A stretch of DNA of 64,000 bases from Globomyces pollinis-pini (Eukaryota; Chytridiomycota; Chytridiomycetes; Rhizophydiales; Globomycetaceae), in assembly GCA_025399215.1 (NCBI GenBank), contig MU621104.1:1-64000 (forward strand), in the 5' to 3' direction. The translations under genes were made by a program, and so were the position numbers. Below the pieces are notes generated by a model. The model had not been told where the DNA came from. It did not search any database and saw only the letters and a program-made list of their open reading frames with translations. Shown in pieces: positions 42,089 through 51,494 of this stretch; positions within the stretch are counted from its first letter, which is position 1, and the number at the start of each line of letters is the position of its first letter.

Positions 42089-42806
42089 ATGGATAATATA
42101 CCTCAACTCAGTATAGATATAACGCCAACATTTGAGTTGGATTTACCTCCCCCAATATCTGGAAGACCGGAAAGACAGCAATTGCGTCCTGAAGCTCTAC
42201 TATCTGCAAAACGAATTGACGTTAACCAAGGATCTAGACGCACATCAATTCGTAAAGAAAAGAAAGACACCAAACCAGCACCCAAAATATTCTCATTGGA
42301 GCAAAGGAAAGAGTTTGAGGAAATCTTTTCGCTGTTTGATACAGATGGATCAGGAACAATGGAAATCAAGGAGTTTAAAGTTGTACTATGGGCTATGGGA
42401 TTTCAATTACAGTAATGCACTGCGTTTATGACCTTTGTATAGGGATAATGAAGCAGAGAATATGATTGCAAAGTTTTTTAAACTCACATTGGCCGAAGCG
42501 TCAGATATTCAGTTATCAAAGGCTGATTTCGTCAAAATAATGCTAGAAGAGCTCGTAAGACTCTATTGATTCCAATTCATTCTGTAGGGAAGGAAAGATA
42601 CAACAGAATCATTAAAAGTCGCGTTTGAATTATATGATGTTGATCGGAAAGGGTACATTGTGTTGAAAGATATTAAACGAGTTTGTAAAGAAGTTGATGA
42701 GCCTGTCACTGATCATGAATTGGAACTTATGATGAGTCATATCGATAAGAGTGGGGATGGTAGTGTAACTTTGGATGAATGGATCACTGTAATGTCTGAC
42801 TACTAA
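42089..42806 (+). CDS. Centrin-like EF-hand protein
   Basis: Three exons (introns 31 and 33 nt) encode 217 residues. A ~70-residue basic, disordered-looking N-terminal extension precedes four EF-hand positions. EF1 is canonical (DTDGSGTMEIKE), EF2 has lost the loop acids (LTLAEASDIQLSKAD), EF3 reads DVDRKGYIVLKD with Asp at position 12, and EF4 reads DKSGDGSVTLDE. The run FSLEQRKEFEEIFSLFD is the centrin hallmark. Centrins work in basal bodies, spindle poles and mRNA export complexes. The long N-terminus and weak EF2 set it apart from typical ~170-residue centrin, so it may be a specialised paralogue. Confidence 0.82.
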
Positions 42807-42935
42807 ATGAAAAATATAAGAAATAGAAATATTACAACACAACTCGAAATGGTAGTTTATGGCAGAAGCGAAATATATTAGTTACAGATATAATTTATGG
42901 AACCCATTCTTTTTTGGTATATCTACATTTAGTTT

Positions 42936-43865
42936 TTATATAATCATACTTTTTCGGCAAATGGGACATTTTCTATTGTGCTGAAGAGAGCCTTGTAAAC
43001 ATGGTTCGCAAAAAATATGGCCACAATTTGTGGATACTAATTGCGTATCCGCCTCAGCTAATGTTTGGCAGATGACACATTTTAGCATCGCAGGATTCAT
43101 TGGGGGCTCTTCACGTGGAGGTGCCAAATTTACTGGTGGTCTGATAGGGTTCAGTTTAGGTGGAGTTGTTGGATTGTACGTTGGATTGATGCCTCCCAAG
43201 CTTCTTAATTCTTCTCTAAGGGTATCTACAAAATATTAAACTTTGAGATAATATACCAAGCTCACCATTTATCGCTGCAGTACGAGTCATATTAAACATA
43301 TTTTGGTTACGTTGCTGGAGAGTGTCTGAAGTTAAACCATACTATAATTACCTAAGAGTCTAAGCAAACCGCTTCCAGAAGTAGTTGGGTTTACAATAAA
43401 TTGCTGCATTCCGTTGAAAACCAGACCAGAGTTTGGATTTGACTGTCTTTGCTCTAATAATTCTACTTCGGGGTTGTTAGATCTTGTTGATAGTAAACGC
43501 ACAGATGGAGTTGGTGGTTTGTCCAGACTAGAGATAAAGACAACATCATCGACAGGTTCAGCTCTACCCTGTGCCCTATTCAGAATTGTTCCTGTTCTAC
43601 GAGCTCTATGAATCTTAGCAGTGGTAGTAGTTGGAGTTAAAGTTGGAACAGCTGATTGTTTTGCTCTCTTTGATCTTATTGGCCTAGATGTACTTGAGGA
43701 AGCATTATCTTCTACAGCGGTAATTTGTATATCGGAATCCGGTATTAATTGAACAGTTGGAGATGATAATTTAGCGTCTGATTTTCTTTTAGTTTGCAAT
43801 GACCAAGAGCGTTGAATTGCTTCAGGAGTCGTTAAATCGATGATTTCATTTTCATTTTCAGCCAT
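42936..43865 (-). CDS. SIM-RING protein, SUMO-targeted ligase-like
   Basis: Three exons (introns 26 and 40 nt) give 287 residues. Near the N-terminus is NEIIDLTTPE, a SUMO-interaction motif flanked by acids, with further candidates VQLIPDSD and DDVVFISS. A basic segment with RSKRAKQ could be a nuclear localisation signal. A short helix (LQQRNQNMFNMTRT) follows, and the C-terminus is a complete RING finger: CVIC, C.HIFC, C and CPIC. This order matches the Slx8/RNF4 class, which ubiquitinates SUMO-modified nuclear proteins. The assignment rests on motif order, as RING domains alone are not specific. Confidence 0.78.
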
Positions 43866-44256
43866 TTTTAGTGAATTTGAATAGAATATAAAGTAAAGAT
43901 TGAAAAAGGGAGTTTGAATTAAAAAAAGTAAATTCAATGACTGTTAAACAAATCATTATAAGAACACACTAGGAATATATTAATAAATACAACAGAGTGC
44001 TTGGTATGTCATTCATACTCTTACTCTATTAATAACCACAACCTTACTGGTTCAGAACCAAACCATGAATTACTTCATGGTGAGTTTGATAACACACGAT
44101 GCCGAGCCTTTGTAGGCAACGATCGGTTGGTTTGTTGTTCTTGAAACATGACTTCATATTGGCTAGACTTGCTGCCACTCTGTTACAAATAGCCCAGGTA
44201 AAGCCCATCAATGATATAAACATTCACTTCTTGTTGATATTTCTTCATTAATTATC

Positions 44257-44460
44257 ATGTACCAAATCGTTAAATTATTTGCTCTTATCGCTTCTTTCTC
44301 TACTGTTTATACCGCTCCTGTCCCTCAAGATGATGTATCCCAAATTACTGACTTATCTCAAATCACTTCCGATATGTTGGAAAAACGTCAAGACACTGAA
44401 CAACCATTGGAATTTGCTGACTTTGATGCTTTGGTTGATGAAAATGCCTTCTCAAAATAA
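44257..44460 (+). CDS. Small secreted peptide precursor
   Basis: 67 residues: signal peptide MYQIVKLFALIASFSTVYTA, a short propeptide (PVPQDDVSQITDLSQITSD), a Lys-Arg cleavage site (MLEKRQD) and an acidic 22-residue C-terminal part. This is the layout of a Kex2-processed secreted peptide. The repeated phrase SQITDLSQIT is visible. No family recognised. A TATA-like TATAA occurs about 45 bases upstream. Confidence 0.6.
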   Translation: MYQIVKLFALIASFSTVYTAPVPQDDVSQITDLSQITSDMLEKRQDTEQPLEFADFDALVDENAFSK

Positions 44461-44662
44461 GCGTCTTGTAATATAAATCATTTATCTTCTACTCTCTTTG
44501 TTTTTACTCTGTACGTTTAGTGTTTAGTAGTTAAAATAGTAAATTGTTATGCTAATTCAGTATCGTTTTGACCTATGTTTATAAATTAGTCAGTCATGTG
44601 GTTAATCCACGTAAAATCAAGTTAAACGCGCGATAATTTTGCAAGTTTATCTCTAAACATCA

Positions 44663-45335
44663 ATGAGCGTATCAGTAAGTGTTGGCTGGGCCAGATTCTT
44701 CTTCTTTATTGGAACATTAACATCTATTGTTTCCTTGGGAGGTGGGGGACTTGTTTTACCACCATTCAAAACTTTTCCGTGGTTAATAACATCATCAAGT
44801 CAAGTTGGGATTTATGGAGCTTGCCCATTACAAGATACTCAATTGTCATCCATAATTACTTACTCTCCTGATTGGCAAAAGATTCAATCTACATGTGTAA
44901 CGCTCTTTCAATCTCAAAATACTGCAACCCCTGTAGGAAGAAGTATTCAACACATCTATTAATCATTTAGTGTTACCAAGAGATGAAGTGATGATTGCAG
45001 GACTCCATGGATTAGCTTTAACATTGACAATTTTCTCCCTCCTATATTTGCGAAAGAAGAACACTTTAACTTCCACTGTATTATCATTCTCTGGGTTTTT
45101 GCTCCATGGCATTTCAACTGGACTTGCTACTTGGAACTTTTATAAAATTCGAACTGACCTTGCCAATGGTCTTGACCGTAACACCCCCATTTTGGTTGCT
45201 GATACTAATACAAGATTTGGTTTGGGGTTGTATGTCGCAATTGGTGCCAGTGTATGCTTGTTATTCGGCTCCGCATTAAGTTGGCTATCTATTCGCGTAC
45301 GCTCCTCTGAAAAGTTTGGTCAATGGAACGCTTAG
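44663..45335 (+). CDS. Sur7/PalI-like four-pass membrane protein
   Basis: Two exons joined over a 28-nt intron give 214 residues. Helix 1 lies at about residues 9-33, followed by an outside loop of ~75 residues with GIYGACPL (a claudin-type W/G-C region) and a second cysteine. Helices 2 to 4 follow: IAGLHGLALTLTIFSLLYL, LSFSGFLLHGISTGLATW and LGLYVAIGASVCLLFGSALSWL. This order matches fungal Sur7/PalI (claudin-like) proteins of eisosomes or pH sensing. Which subgroup cannot be said. Confidence 0.72.
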
Positions 45336-45460
45336 TGTCTATTGTTCAATCCTCACACAAATCAAAAGACTATAAACTATTTTTTCTCGTTTCTTTTAAT
45401 CCTAATAAAATTATCACAAATAATTGTTGATGTTTAAATTATGCAATCGATTTTATTGAA

Positions 45461-46341
45461 TCATTTAGATTTAAACAGATTCCTTCTGCTCCCTTTCTTT
45501 CCAAACAACAACAACCCTGTTGTCGCAACTGTCAACCCAAACCTACAAAATTAAATAATAAAATATTCTTACCAAGTCAATGCATATTCTAAATGCTGAT
45601 TTCGAAAGGTTGCTGCAGGGATTCTTAGTAAAGGAAACCCTGATTGAACAAATTTACTATTCACATCACTATCTAATACAATAAATTTCAAGTTGATACA
45701 AACCTGCAGTCAGCTCTAACAATACAGGTTTAGTAGAACAGTGATTAGACATTTCTTCCAAGTCGGCACGATACCAAGTATTTGTTTTCGGATTGTTATT
45801 TGTTACCAACCGACTTTGTGGTTCTCCTTCACGTATAAATCCTTCAATATCCACTTGATCTTTCTACAACCGTCAAAATGTCAATCATTACAATATCAAA
45901 TCGTGTCTTTGAGTCTCTTAATCCAAGTGGTAACCAACCTCTATTAACAAGTATACATTCTCCATTGGATAATTGAAACGGTGTGTAAACAAGATATCCG
46001 CTGTTGGTTGTAGACCTTCCATCTCCTGCAGCACTATTCTCCATTGCATGATTTCGAGGTCGTGGTCCTACCAATATCTCTTTATCATACAAAAACTTCC
46101 CATTGGTTTTGACTCTTGTAAATTCCATACTTTCATCAATTTCATCTAATCTAAAATCAATTTATTCATTGTAGTGATACGTTGGTAAGGGAATAGGAGG
46201 ATCATGAATATGTGATTTCGCTTTTTCTATCAAGTTCTCTTTCCATTGCTTTCTCTTTATTTGCCAGACTCCCAGTCCAAATGTCACTGACGGTATAACC
46301 CAGAGAATGTTTTTTGAATGGATTCTTCGCTGTTGATTCAT
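45461..46341 (-). CDS. SHY1: SURF1/Shy1 cytochrome c oxidase assembly factor
   Basis: Five exons with introns of 30, 28, 31 and 30 nt encode 253 residues. First membrane helix near residues 9-22 with GVWQIKRKQWKENLI, then the family motif VGPRP, the conserved YLVYTPFQL...ILVNRGWLP, VDIEGFIREGE and the closing RNQHLEYALTWFGLTVATTGLLLF, the second membrane helix. SURF1 sits in the mitochondrial inner membrane and helps insert heme a and assemble complex IV. The 3' end converges on the Sur7-like gene within about 125 bases. Confidence 0.92.
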
Positions 46342-46789
46342 GGAAAACTCTGGGATAGATTTTTTTTTGGTTTCAATGTAAACATTACAGGATGAACTAA
46401 ATCAACGTAGGAACGAAACAAAAGTTGGAAGGTTAGAAAGAAAGAGAAAGAGTTTGTTGACAGTAGGTTTTGGTTGAAGTTATATCAAGGTTTAGAATCG
46501 CGTTTGGGCTTTAGCAATATCAAATCAATAATTTCACATAGATGGCAACTAGGCAATGGGACGCAGAGTTTCTGGTAATTAGAACATAAGTCAGGTTCGA
46601 CAGATGACTCTTAGTATCAAGTTTAGTTTAAGAAGGAGAATAGTAAATCAAAAGTTTGTGCTGCTTTTCAATTCAGTGATAATAATTATCAAAATATAGA
46701 TCACATCCTTAGACGAATTTCGTACAATCCCTAAGACAGGTTTTTGTATAAGTGGATGTAAAGGGGGTTCCTGCAATCGCCATAAATAT
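46342..46789. other. Intergenic, SURF1 to tRNA-Ser(CGA)
   Basis: Holds the SURF1 upstream region. No coding exon recognised. Poly-purine stretches (GGAAGGTTAGAAAGAAAGAGAA) occur around 46425-46455. Confidence 0.4.
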
Positions 46790-46871
46790 GTCGGTTTGAC
46801 GGAGTGGTTAACGTGTCGCACTCGAAATGCGATCCTCTCTGAGGGCACAGGTTCAAATCCTGTAGCCGACG
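46790..46871 (+). tRNA. tRNA-Ser(CGA)
   Basis: Class II tRNA. Acceptor GTCGGTT/AGCCGAC (one G-U), D arm GACGGAGTGGTTAACGTGTC, anticodon stem TCGCA/TGCGA around CTCGAAA (anticodon CGA, codon UCG), variable arm CCTC/GAGG, T arm ACAGG-TTCAAAT-CCTGT. A run of seven T follows directly, a Pol III terminator. No intron. Confidence 0.94.
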
Positions 46872-46902
46872 TTTTTTTAATAGAATTATTTTTAGATTAC
46901 AT

Positions 46903-46940
46903 CTCAATTATGTCTCTCTTACTCAATTATGTCTCTCTTA
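46903..46940. repeat. 19-bp tandem duplication
   Basis: CTCAATTATGTCTCTCTTA occurs twice head to tail, exactly, about 30 bases after the tRNA terminator. It looks like a recent replication slip and carries no known signal. Confidence 0.85.
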
Positions 46941-47206
46941 TGGTCTCTTCAAAGCAATATGTATGAACATTGAATCAGCTGTTGAATTTAAAAATCACAT
47001 ATCTAGTCTGATCATACATAGTCGCTATCGTTCATCTAAAATAAATATCAAATTACTAACCTACGAAACGTTGTTCACCCACAGCCTGTCGACTTGTCAT
47101 CTTCATATGTGCAAGTATCGCTTGTTATATAAATACATGACAGGCCAATTTCTAAAAACAAAAACTGCAAATTGTAAATGAAAGAAATATATGAGTGCTT
47201 CAAAAA

Positions 47207-47893
47207 CTATTCAGCTTTAGCGTCTTTCAGAAATGGCATCTTCCCCTTCCATTTGACCCACAACTCATCCTTTGTTGCCAGTTCAGAAATGAAATGTCCA
47301 ATGCTACCAATCTGAATGGTGGCATCTGAGAATACACTGACTTTGATATCCTCTGTTACAGTGTAAGGTTTATGTTCTCCCTCTATAAAATTGCATGGAC
47401 GCACAGCACACCAGTCCACAAATTTGCTGTTGACAGTCGCTAGGTAATGACCGGTTGTCTTGCTATCGATAAATGGGCAAAAAAGGGACGAAATTGCCAG
47501 GATTGGTTTGTCGCCAAAAGGTCGTTCGTCGTGTCCATGTGGATTATCCACTCCTGCACTATTCAACTGAATAAATTTGATAGGAGTTTGAGGTTTCATT
47601 TCTTCAATAGTGTTTATGACTTGCACAGCTGACTCTTTAACCCAGTAAGAATCAAACATTGCTGATAAAGACATAGCATGTCCAAGACAAGATACCACTC
47701 CAGAAACTCCCACAAGATCTGCTGCAGACACAACCGGGAAATCTCCTACTTGTTTGATCCCAGTAAGATTAGCATCCTTTGGTAGTTTGTCCACATTCCG
47801 AACAATGGCTTTCACTTTTTGACCACTAGCTAGTAAATGACTAATCGTGCTACTTCCGACTCGTCCAGTTCCTCCTAATACTAAAATTGTCAT
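47207..47893 (-). CDS. NmrA-like NAD(P)-binding protein
   Basis: 228 residues in one exon from MTILVLGGTGRVGSSTISHL; an upstream TTG/Met seven codons earlier is less likely because the chosen Met directly begins the first beta strand. The nucleotide-binding GGTGRVG lies at residues 7-13, followed by VKAIVRNVDKL, VVSCLGHAMS and FIQLNSAGVDNP. These are atypical short-chain dehydrogenase (NmrA/NAD(P)H-binding) features; the catalytic Tyr-Lys pair is not evident, so it may sense redox cofactors or reduce small molecules. A ~55-bp piece of this gene reappears at 49375. Confidence 0.8.
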   Translation of the reverse strand: MTILVLGGTGRVGSSTISHLLASGQKVKAIVRNVDKLPKDANLTGIKQVGDFPVVSAADLVGVSGVVSCLGHAMSLSAMFDSYWVKESAVQVINTIEEMKPQTPIKFIQLNSAGVDNPHGHDERPFGDKPILAISSLFCPFIDSKTTGHYLATVNSKFVDWCAVRPCNFIEGEHKPYTVTEDIKVSVFSDATIQIGSIGHFISELATKDELWVKWKGKMPFLKDAKAE

Positions 47894-48175
47894 TGAATGA
47901 TTTGTGACTATCAAATCTCCACCATCTATTTAACTGTTCTCTGTTTGTGTGGTAACTAGTGAGGCTTTGTTTTTCGGACCGCTCTTAGACATCTATCGGC
48001 CTAAAGACCGATACACCAATTCAACTATTTTTCTAACAGTACGATAATCAGGCATCATGATGAATCATATCTGCTTCGAATAATACCAGATCCCATTGCC
48101 TGAATTCGAAAGAAGAAAGGGAAATTTAACTATTTATACAGCTGATTTTTTTTTCATTTGGGTAACCAACAGCTG
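47894..48175. other. Upstream of CRN copy 2, with a foreign fragment
   Basis: Between 48052 and 48107 the sequence GGCATCATGATGAATCATAT followed by CTGCTTCGAATAATACCAGA and TCCC matches, with about seven changes in ~45 bases, positions 49761-49804 inside the FAR1/dioxygenase-like gene. So a piece of the gene on the right of the CRN copy lies on its left. The remaining part is probably the CRN promoter (CTATTTATACAGCTGAT near 48130, similar to the 36780-36830 flank of copy 1). Confidence 0.65.
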
Positions 48176-49291
48176 ATGTCGTCTCCTCCTTCTCCTATGG
48201 TTTGGTTTCTGCTTCTGGACTCTGCTACTGGACTGCCGTATAAGGGAACTAGTGCCGATTATGTATGTCTTCCTCCTGCTTCTGTTATTGCTCAGTTTCG
48301 AGAAGCTGTCAAGGCCAACAACCCCAACAAACTCTCTTCTTTCGATGCCGCTGACCTTCTCATCTACAAGAACAAATCTTCCTTTGACAAGAGAAACGCT
48401 GCTGTTGAAGATGGAAAGGAAGAACCGCTGAAATCCTCTCATTCTCGGGATAATCTTGGAACAACAGTAAAAGATGCCCTTGTTGTCGTCGTGCCGTCAT
48501 CTGCAGATACTTCAAGTGAAAAGTTTACGGCTAATGATATCCTTCTTGCCATTAGAGATTTGACACTCGAAATCAGAAACCGGAACAAGTTTCTGAAAAA
48601 GATCGCAAAGAACGACTTTAGCTTGTTGAAACCCAAGAGTTATAAATCTGACAACCATGATATTCGTCTCCAGTGGTTGATTCATTACGGAATGGTCTCT
48701 CCAACATCTACGAACTTACATCAAGATGCATACTGTCATTTGCTTGGGGTACAAGTTCCTTTGAAGTACCTCAATTGCTCTCATCTATTCCAAAATCGTT
48801 GGCGTAAACATGCGCGCGACTTTGGATTATCGAATATCAACTCTGGGAAAAATATTCTCATTCTGCTCAAAATTTTCGAAGAAGCATTTAAATGCGGCCG
48901 CTTTGTTCTTCTCGTCGATAAGCAGACAGGTCTCATTCGGTGTAAAATCATTGATAATGAATGGAAAAACAAGAAACTGAATGAAGCCATGAAGGACGTG
49001 TTCCCCAACTATCAGATTGGAGATGTTGATTTTAAAGGGAAGACTTGTTTTGGTGATTTTGACGGACAAGAACTACATTTTTTAAATACAGAACGTCCCT
49101 TCACGAGCTGTTTATCGTTTCATGCATTGGTGGCTCGCGAACATGCTATTGATTACGGATGGATAGACGAAAATGAATTGAAAGAATTGGATGATGACGA
49201 AATGTGGTCGGATGGATACCTTGACGAAGAAACCAGGAAATTCATTAATGAATGGCGGATGGATGTTTGTAGCCAATTGTCTACTACTTAA
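48176..49291 (+). CDS. Crinkler (CRN) family protein, copy 2
   Basis: Intronless, 371 residues. The CRN header (VWFLLLDSATG, SVIAQFREAVKANNPNKLSSF, AADLLIYKNKSSF, VKDALVVVV) is closer to the general CRN consensus than copy 1, whose equivalent block differs. The rest, including the HNH-like C-terminal domain (SHLFQNRWRK, SGKNILILLKIFEEAFKCGRF, CFGDFDGQELHF), is nearly identical. It ends four residues later (QLSTT). The 5' and 3' flanks are shared with copy 1 for ~50-100 bases. Probably an effector-type or conflict protein; target unknown. Confidence 0.8.
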   Translation: MSSPPSPMVWFLLLDSATGLPYKGTSADYVCLPPASVIAQFREAVKANNPNKLSSFDAADLLIYKNKSSFDKRNAAVEDGKEEPLKSSHSRDNLGTTVKDALVVVVPSSADTSSEKFTANDILLAIRDLTLEIRNRNKFLKKIAKNDFSLLKPKSYKSDNHDIRLQWLIHYGMVSPTSTNLHQDAYCHLLGVQVPLKYLNCSHLFQNRWRKHARDFGLSNINSGKNILILLKIFEEAFKCGRFVLLVDKQTGLIRCKIIDNEWKNKKLNEAMKDVFPNYQIGDVDFKGKTCFGDFDGQELHFLNTERPFTSCLSFHALVAREHAIDYGWIDENELKELDDDEMWSDGYLDEETRKFINEWRMDVCSQLSTT

Positions 49292-49374
49292 ATTGAACTG
49301 ATAACCTCAATTTTAAACATATAGCATGTTTTTATTGTATATCCAAATTCAAGATACTATTTTACAGAACCATG

Positions 49375-49432
49375 TTGTCTTTAGTATAAGGTCTGTGTTC
49401 CCCTTGTATAAAATTGCATGAGACGCACAGAA
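49375..49432. pseudogene. Fragment of the NmrA-like gene
   Basis: The run AGTATAAGGTCTGTGTTCCC, then CTTGTATAAAATTGCATGAG and ACGCACAG, matches 47358-47410 within the NmrA-like gene with only a few changes. It lies just after the shared 3' flank of CRN copy 2. Too short to encode anything, it is a rearrangement scar. Confidence 0.75.
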
Positions 49433-49499
49433 ATGATATAGGTATTTTTATTGAGATACATTTTTCTTCAAAGTCACCAATTAGATTCTATTGAAATAT

Positions 49500-51146
49500 T
49501 TATGCTAAAGGTTGTTTTTTCAACCATTCCAAGTATGATTTTTTTACTGTATCCCCTAAAAGATCATACAAAGGGACGGTTGTATCAGGGATAGAATCAT
49601 CATGCATTCTAATCATGTTGAAGTAGGACTCCTTCTCCCTTGGATTTGTCCCAAATAACAGACTGCCAAGCTGCCCTGCGTGAAATTGCAAATCGACTGT
49701 TGCTGACGGAGTTGGTTTACGCAAGTGGAAGAAAACACCTGTCTCGTTTTCGAATATCTGGGCACCACGATAAACCATATCTGCTTCAAACAATATCAGA
49801 TCCCCCTTTTTCAACGGCTGCGCAGACACATAATGCATAAACGGTTCAACAAGACCTGGTGGTTCCATCATGAAAAAATATTTTTGTGCAATCGTGCTTC
49901 GCAGCAGATCATCTAATACTCTTCCCTCTTGGTCCAATGTAGGGAAATTGTAAAGTTTAACATCTGGATATTTTTTTCGTAAAAATATAGGAGGAGTCGC
50001 ATTGTCAGAAAGGACGATTATACCATTGTATCTTTCTTTTAAAATATCATCAGAATGAATAAATTGTTTTTGAGCGCCATTTGGGGTTGTTAGTATAGAC
50101 AAATCTCCATCCAGTGAGTAATCCAATCCAAAAGCTTGTTGAAGTTTGTCGCTGATTGAATTTATCACATTGGCTCCAATTTTGAAATTAATATCTGACT
50201 GGTTGAAGTTAGAAATAGGTATGTTGACCATTTGTATTCCTCCGTTGGTGATCTCTTTTGAATATTTATCTGGCAAAAGTTCTGCAATACGTGAGCACAT
50301 GTTCAAGATATCACATTCCATAGTATTGCAAAATTGTTGAACAACAACCACACCATGTAAATCAACCATGGAGTTGAGATGGAACAAATTATCAGAGTTC
50401 TCTAAAGTGATTTTCTTTTGCCATTCCTCCGTTGTCATTTGGTTTAATTGGTTGTGATCCATACATTCCGTCTTCATGACAATCTCCTTCTTGCGCATTT
50501 CCTCTTGGTTTTGATATTTCCGTTTGGTTGATTCTTTTAAGCGTTTAACTTTCGTTAGTGTTATTTGGTGTTTTTCTGAACAGTGCTTTGCTAAATTCTT
50601 GAAACGACGTCTTGATATACTTTTTTGACATCCTATACCAGGACAATAATATCTACCATCTTCTTGGACTTCAATTTCTTGATTTTCTAGGTAACCAATT
50701 TGATTAAAAATTGGAATTATTCGCTTTTTGATGATGACTTTTTTCTGCACTTCGTTTGGACTAGTTGTGGAATGTCCAGATAAATCCGAACTGATTTCAT
50801 GATTGTGAGTCCCTCTCACCTCCCTCACCCCCCACTTTCCTTTCCTCGCTGAACAAACAATTTCAAATGCACATCCGTTTGTTTCGGATGAACTATCCCC
50901 ATCAAGTTGAGTTTTGTAAACACCTCCTTTATTGCATCTTAAGACCAAACAGCCCCCAATGATTATTTCTGTTTCCATGTCGCCTATCTTCTTCTTTCTA
51001 AAGCTGCTGTTTTTAATGGTAAGCACAACCCCACTCTCCAAGTATTGTTTTTTCAACTCGTTTATTAATTCATCTTTTGAGTGGTACTCCAATTCTGAAT
51101 GTGGACATGAAGCATCAAATTCATAATCGAATCCTAAATCAGACAT
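49500..51146 (-). CDS. FAR1-type DNA-binding, zinc finger, 2OG-oxygenase-like fusion
   Basis: Intronless, 548 residues. Residues ~25-120 are FAR1/WRKY-GCM1-like (LVLRCNKGGVYKT, GCAFEIVCSARKGKW, GTHNHE), the DNA-binding module of Mutator-like transposases. Residues ~165-195 form a zinc finger (YYCPGIGCQ, LAKHCSEKH). The C-terminal ~270 residues look like a double-stranded beta-helix oxygenase with QKQFIHSDD (iron-binding HxD) and GDLILFEADMVYRGAQIF; the usual distal His in 'HAG' is Tyr and the usual Arg in 'N.RLFF' is Gly (TGVFFHL). It may be a domesticated transposon factor with an inactive or altered oxygenase fold. The third assignment is the weakest. Confidence 0.65.
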   Translation of the reverse strand: MSDLGFDYEFDASCPHSELEYHSKDELINELKKQYLESGVVLTIKNSSFRKKKIGDMETEIIIGGCLVLRCNKGGVYKTQLDGDSSSETNGCAFEIVCSARKGKWGVREVRGTHNHEISSDLSGHSTTSPNEVQKKVIIKKRIIPIFNQIGYLENQEIEVQEDGRYYCPGIGCQKSISRRRFKNLAKHCSEKHQITLTKVKRLKESTKRKYQNQEEMRKKEIVMKTECMDHNQLNQMTTEEWQKKITLENSDNLFHLNSMVDLHGVVVVQQFCNTMECDILNMCSRIAELLPDKYSKEITNGGIQMVNIPISNFNQSDINFKIGANVINSISDKLQQAFGLDYSLDGDLSILTTPNGAQKQFIHSDDILKERYNGIIVLSDNATPPIFLRKKYPDVKLYNFPTLDQEGRVLDDLLRSTIAQKYFFMMEPPGLVEPFMHYVSAQPLKKGDLILFEADMVYRGAQIFENETGVFFHLRKPTPSATVDLQFHAGQLGSLLFGTNPREKESYFNMIRMHDDSIPDTTVPLYDLLGDTVKKSYLEWLKKQPLA

Positions 51147-51494
51147 TAAAAAAGCTAGTTGGTTGGTGTCAAATTGGTCAGAAAAGGTGTCAAAAGTAGA
51201 GTTTTTTTTATCCTTACATTGCTATGGACCGTTTATTCGTTGGTGTATTCACAAGGAATTCCATGCGTTTTGGTGGATGACTGAAAGCATTCTGAGTTCG
51301 ATTTATTGATATCTTTCGTTACCAAACAATACTAGTCAACTACTCTGGATGGAAGAAGAGATCGTTGGATTGGAATTGCTAGGCTGAAAGTTGAGACATT
51401 AATAGTAACGTTTCAAGCTATTCAATCTCAAGATATTCAATCTATTATAGAAAGACTTTAATTGATTGAAATAGATGGTGCTTGAAAGTTTAGT

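Noticed and set aside
48134..48636. Minus-strand Ser/Arg-rich frames over both CRN genes
   Set aside because: They recur in both copies only because the CRN genes are duplicated; the plus frame has domain matches and the minus frames do not.
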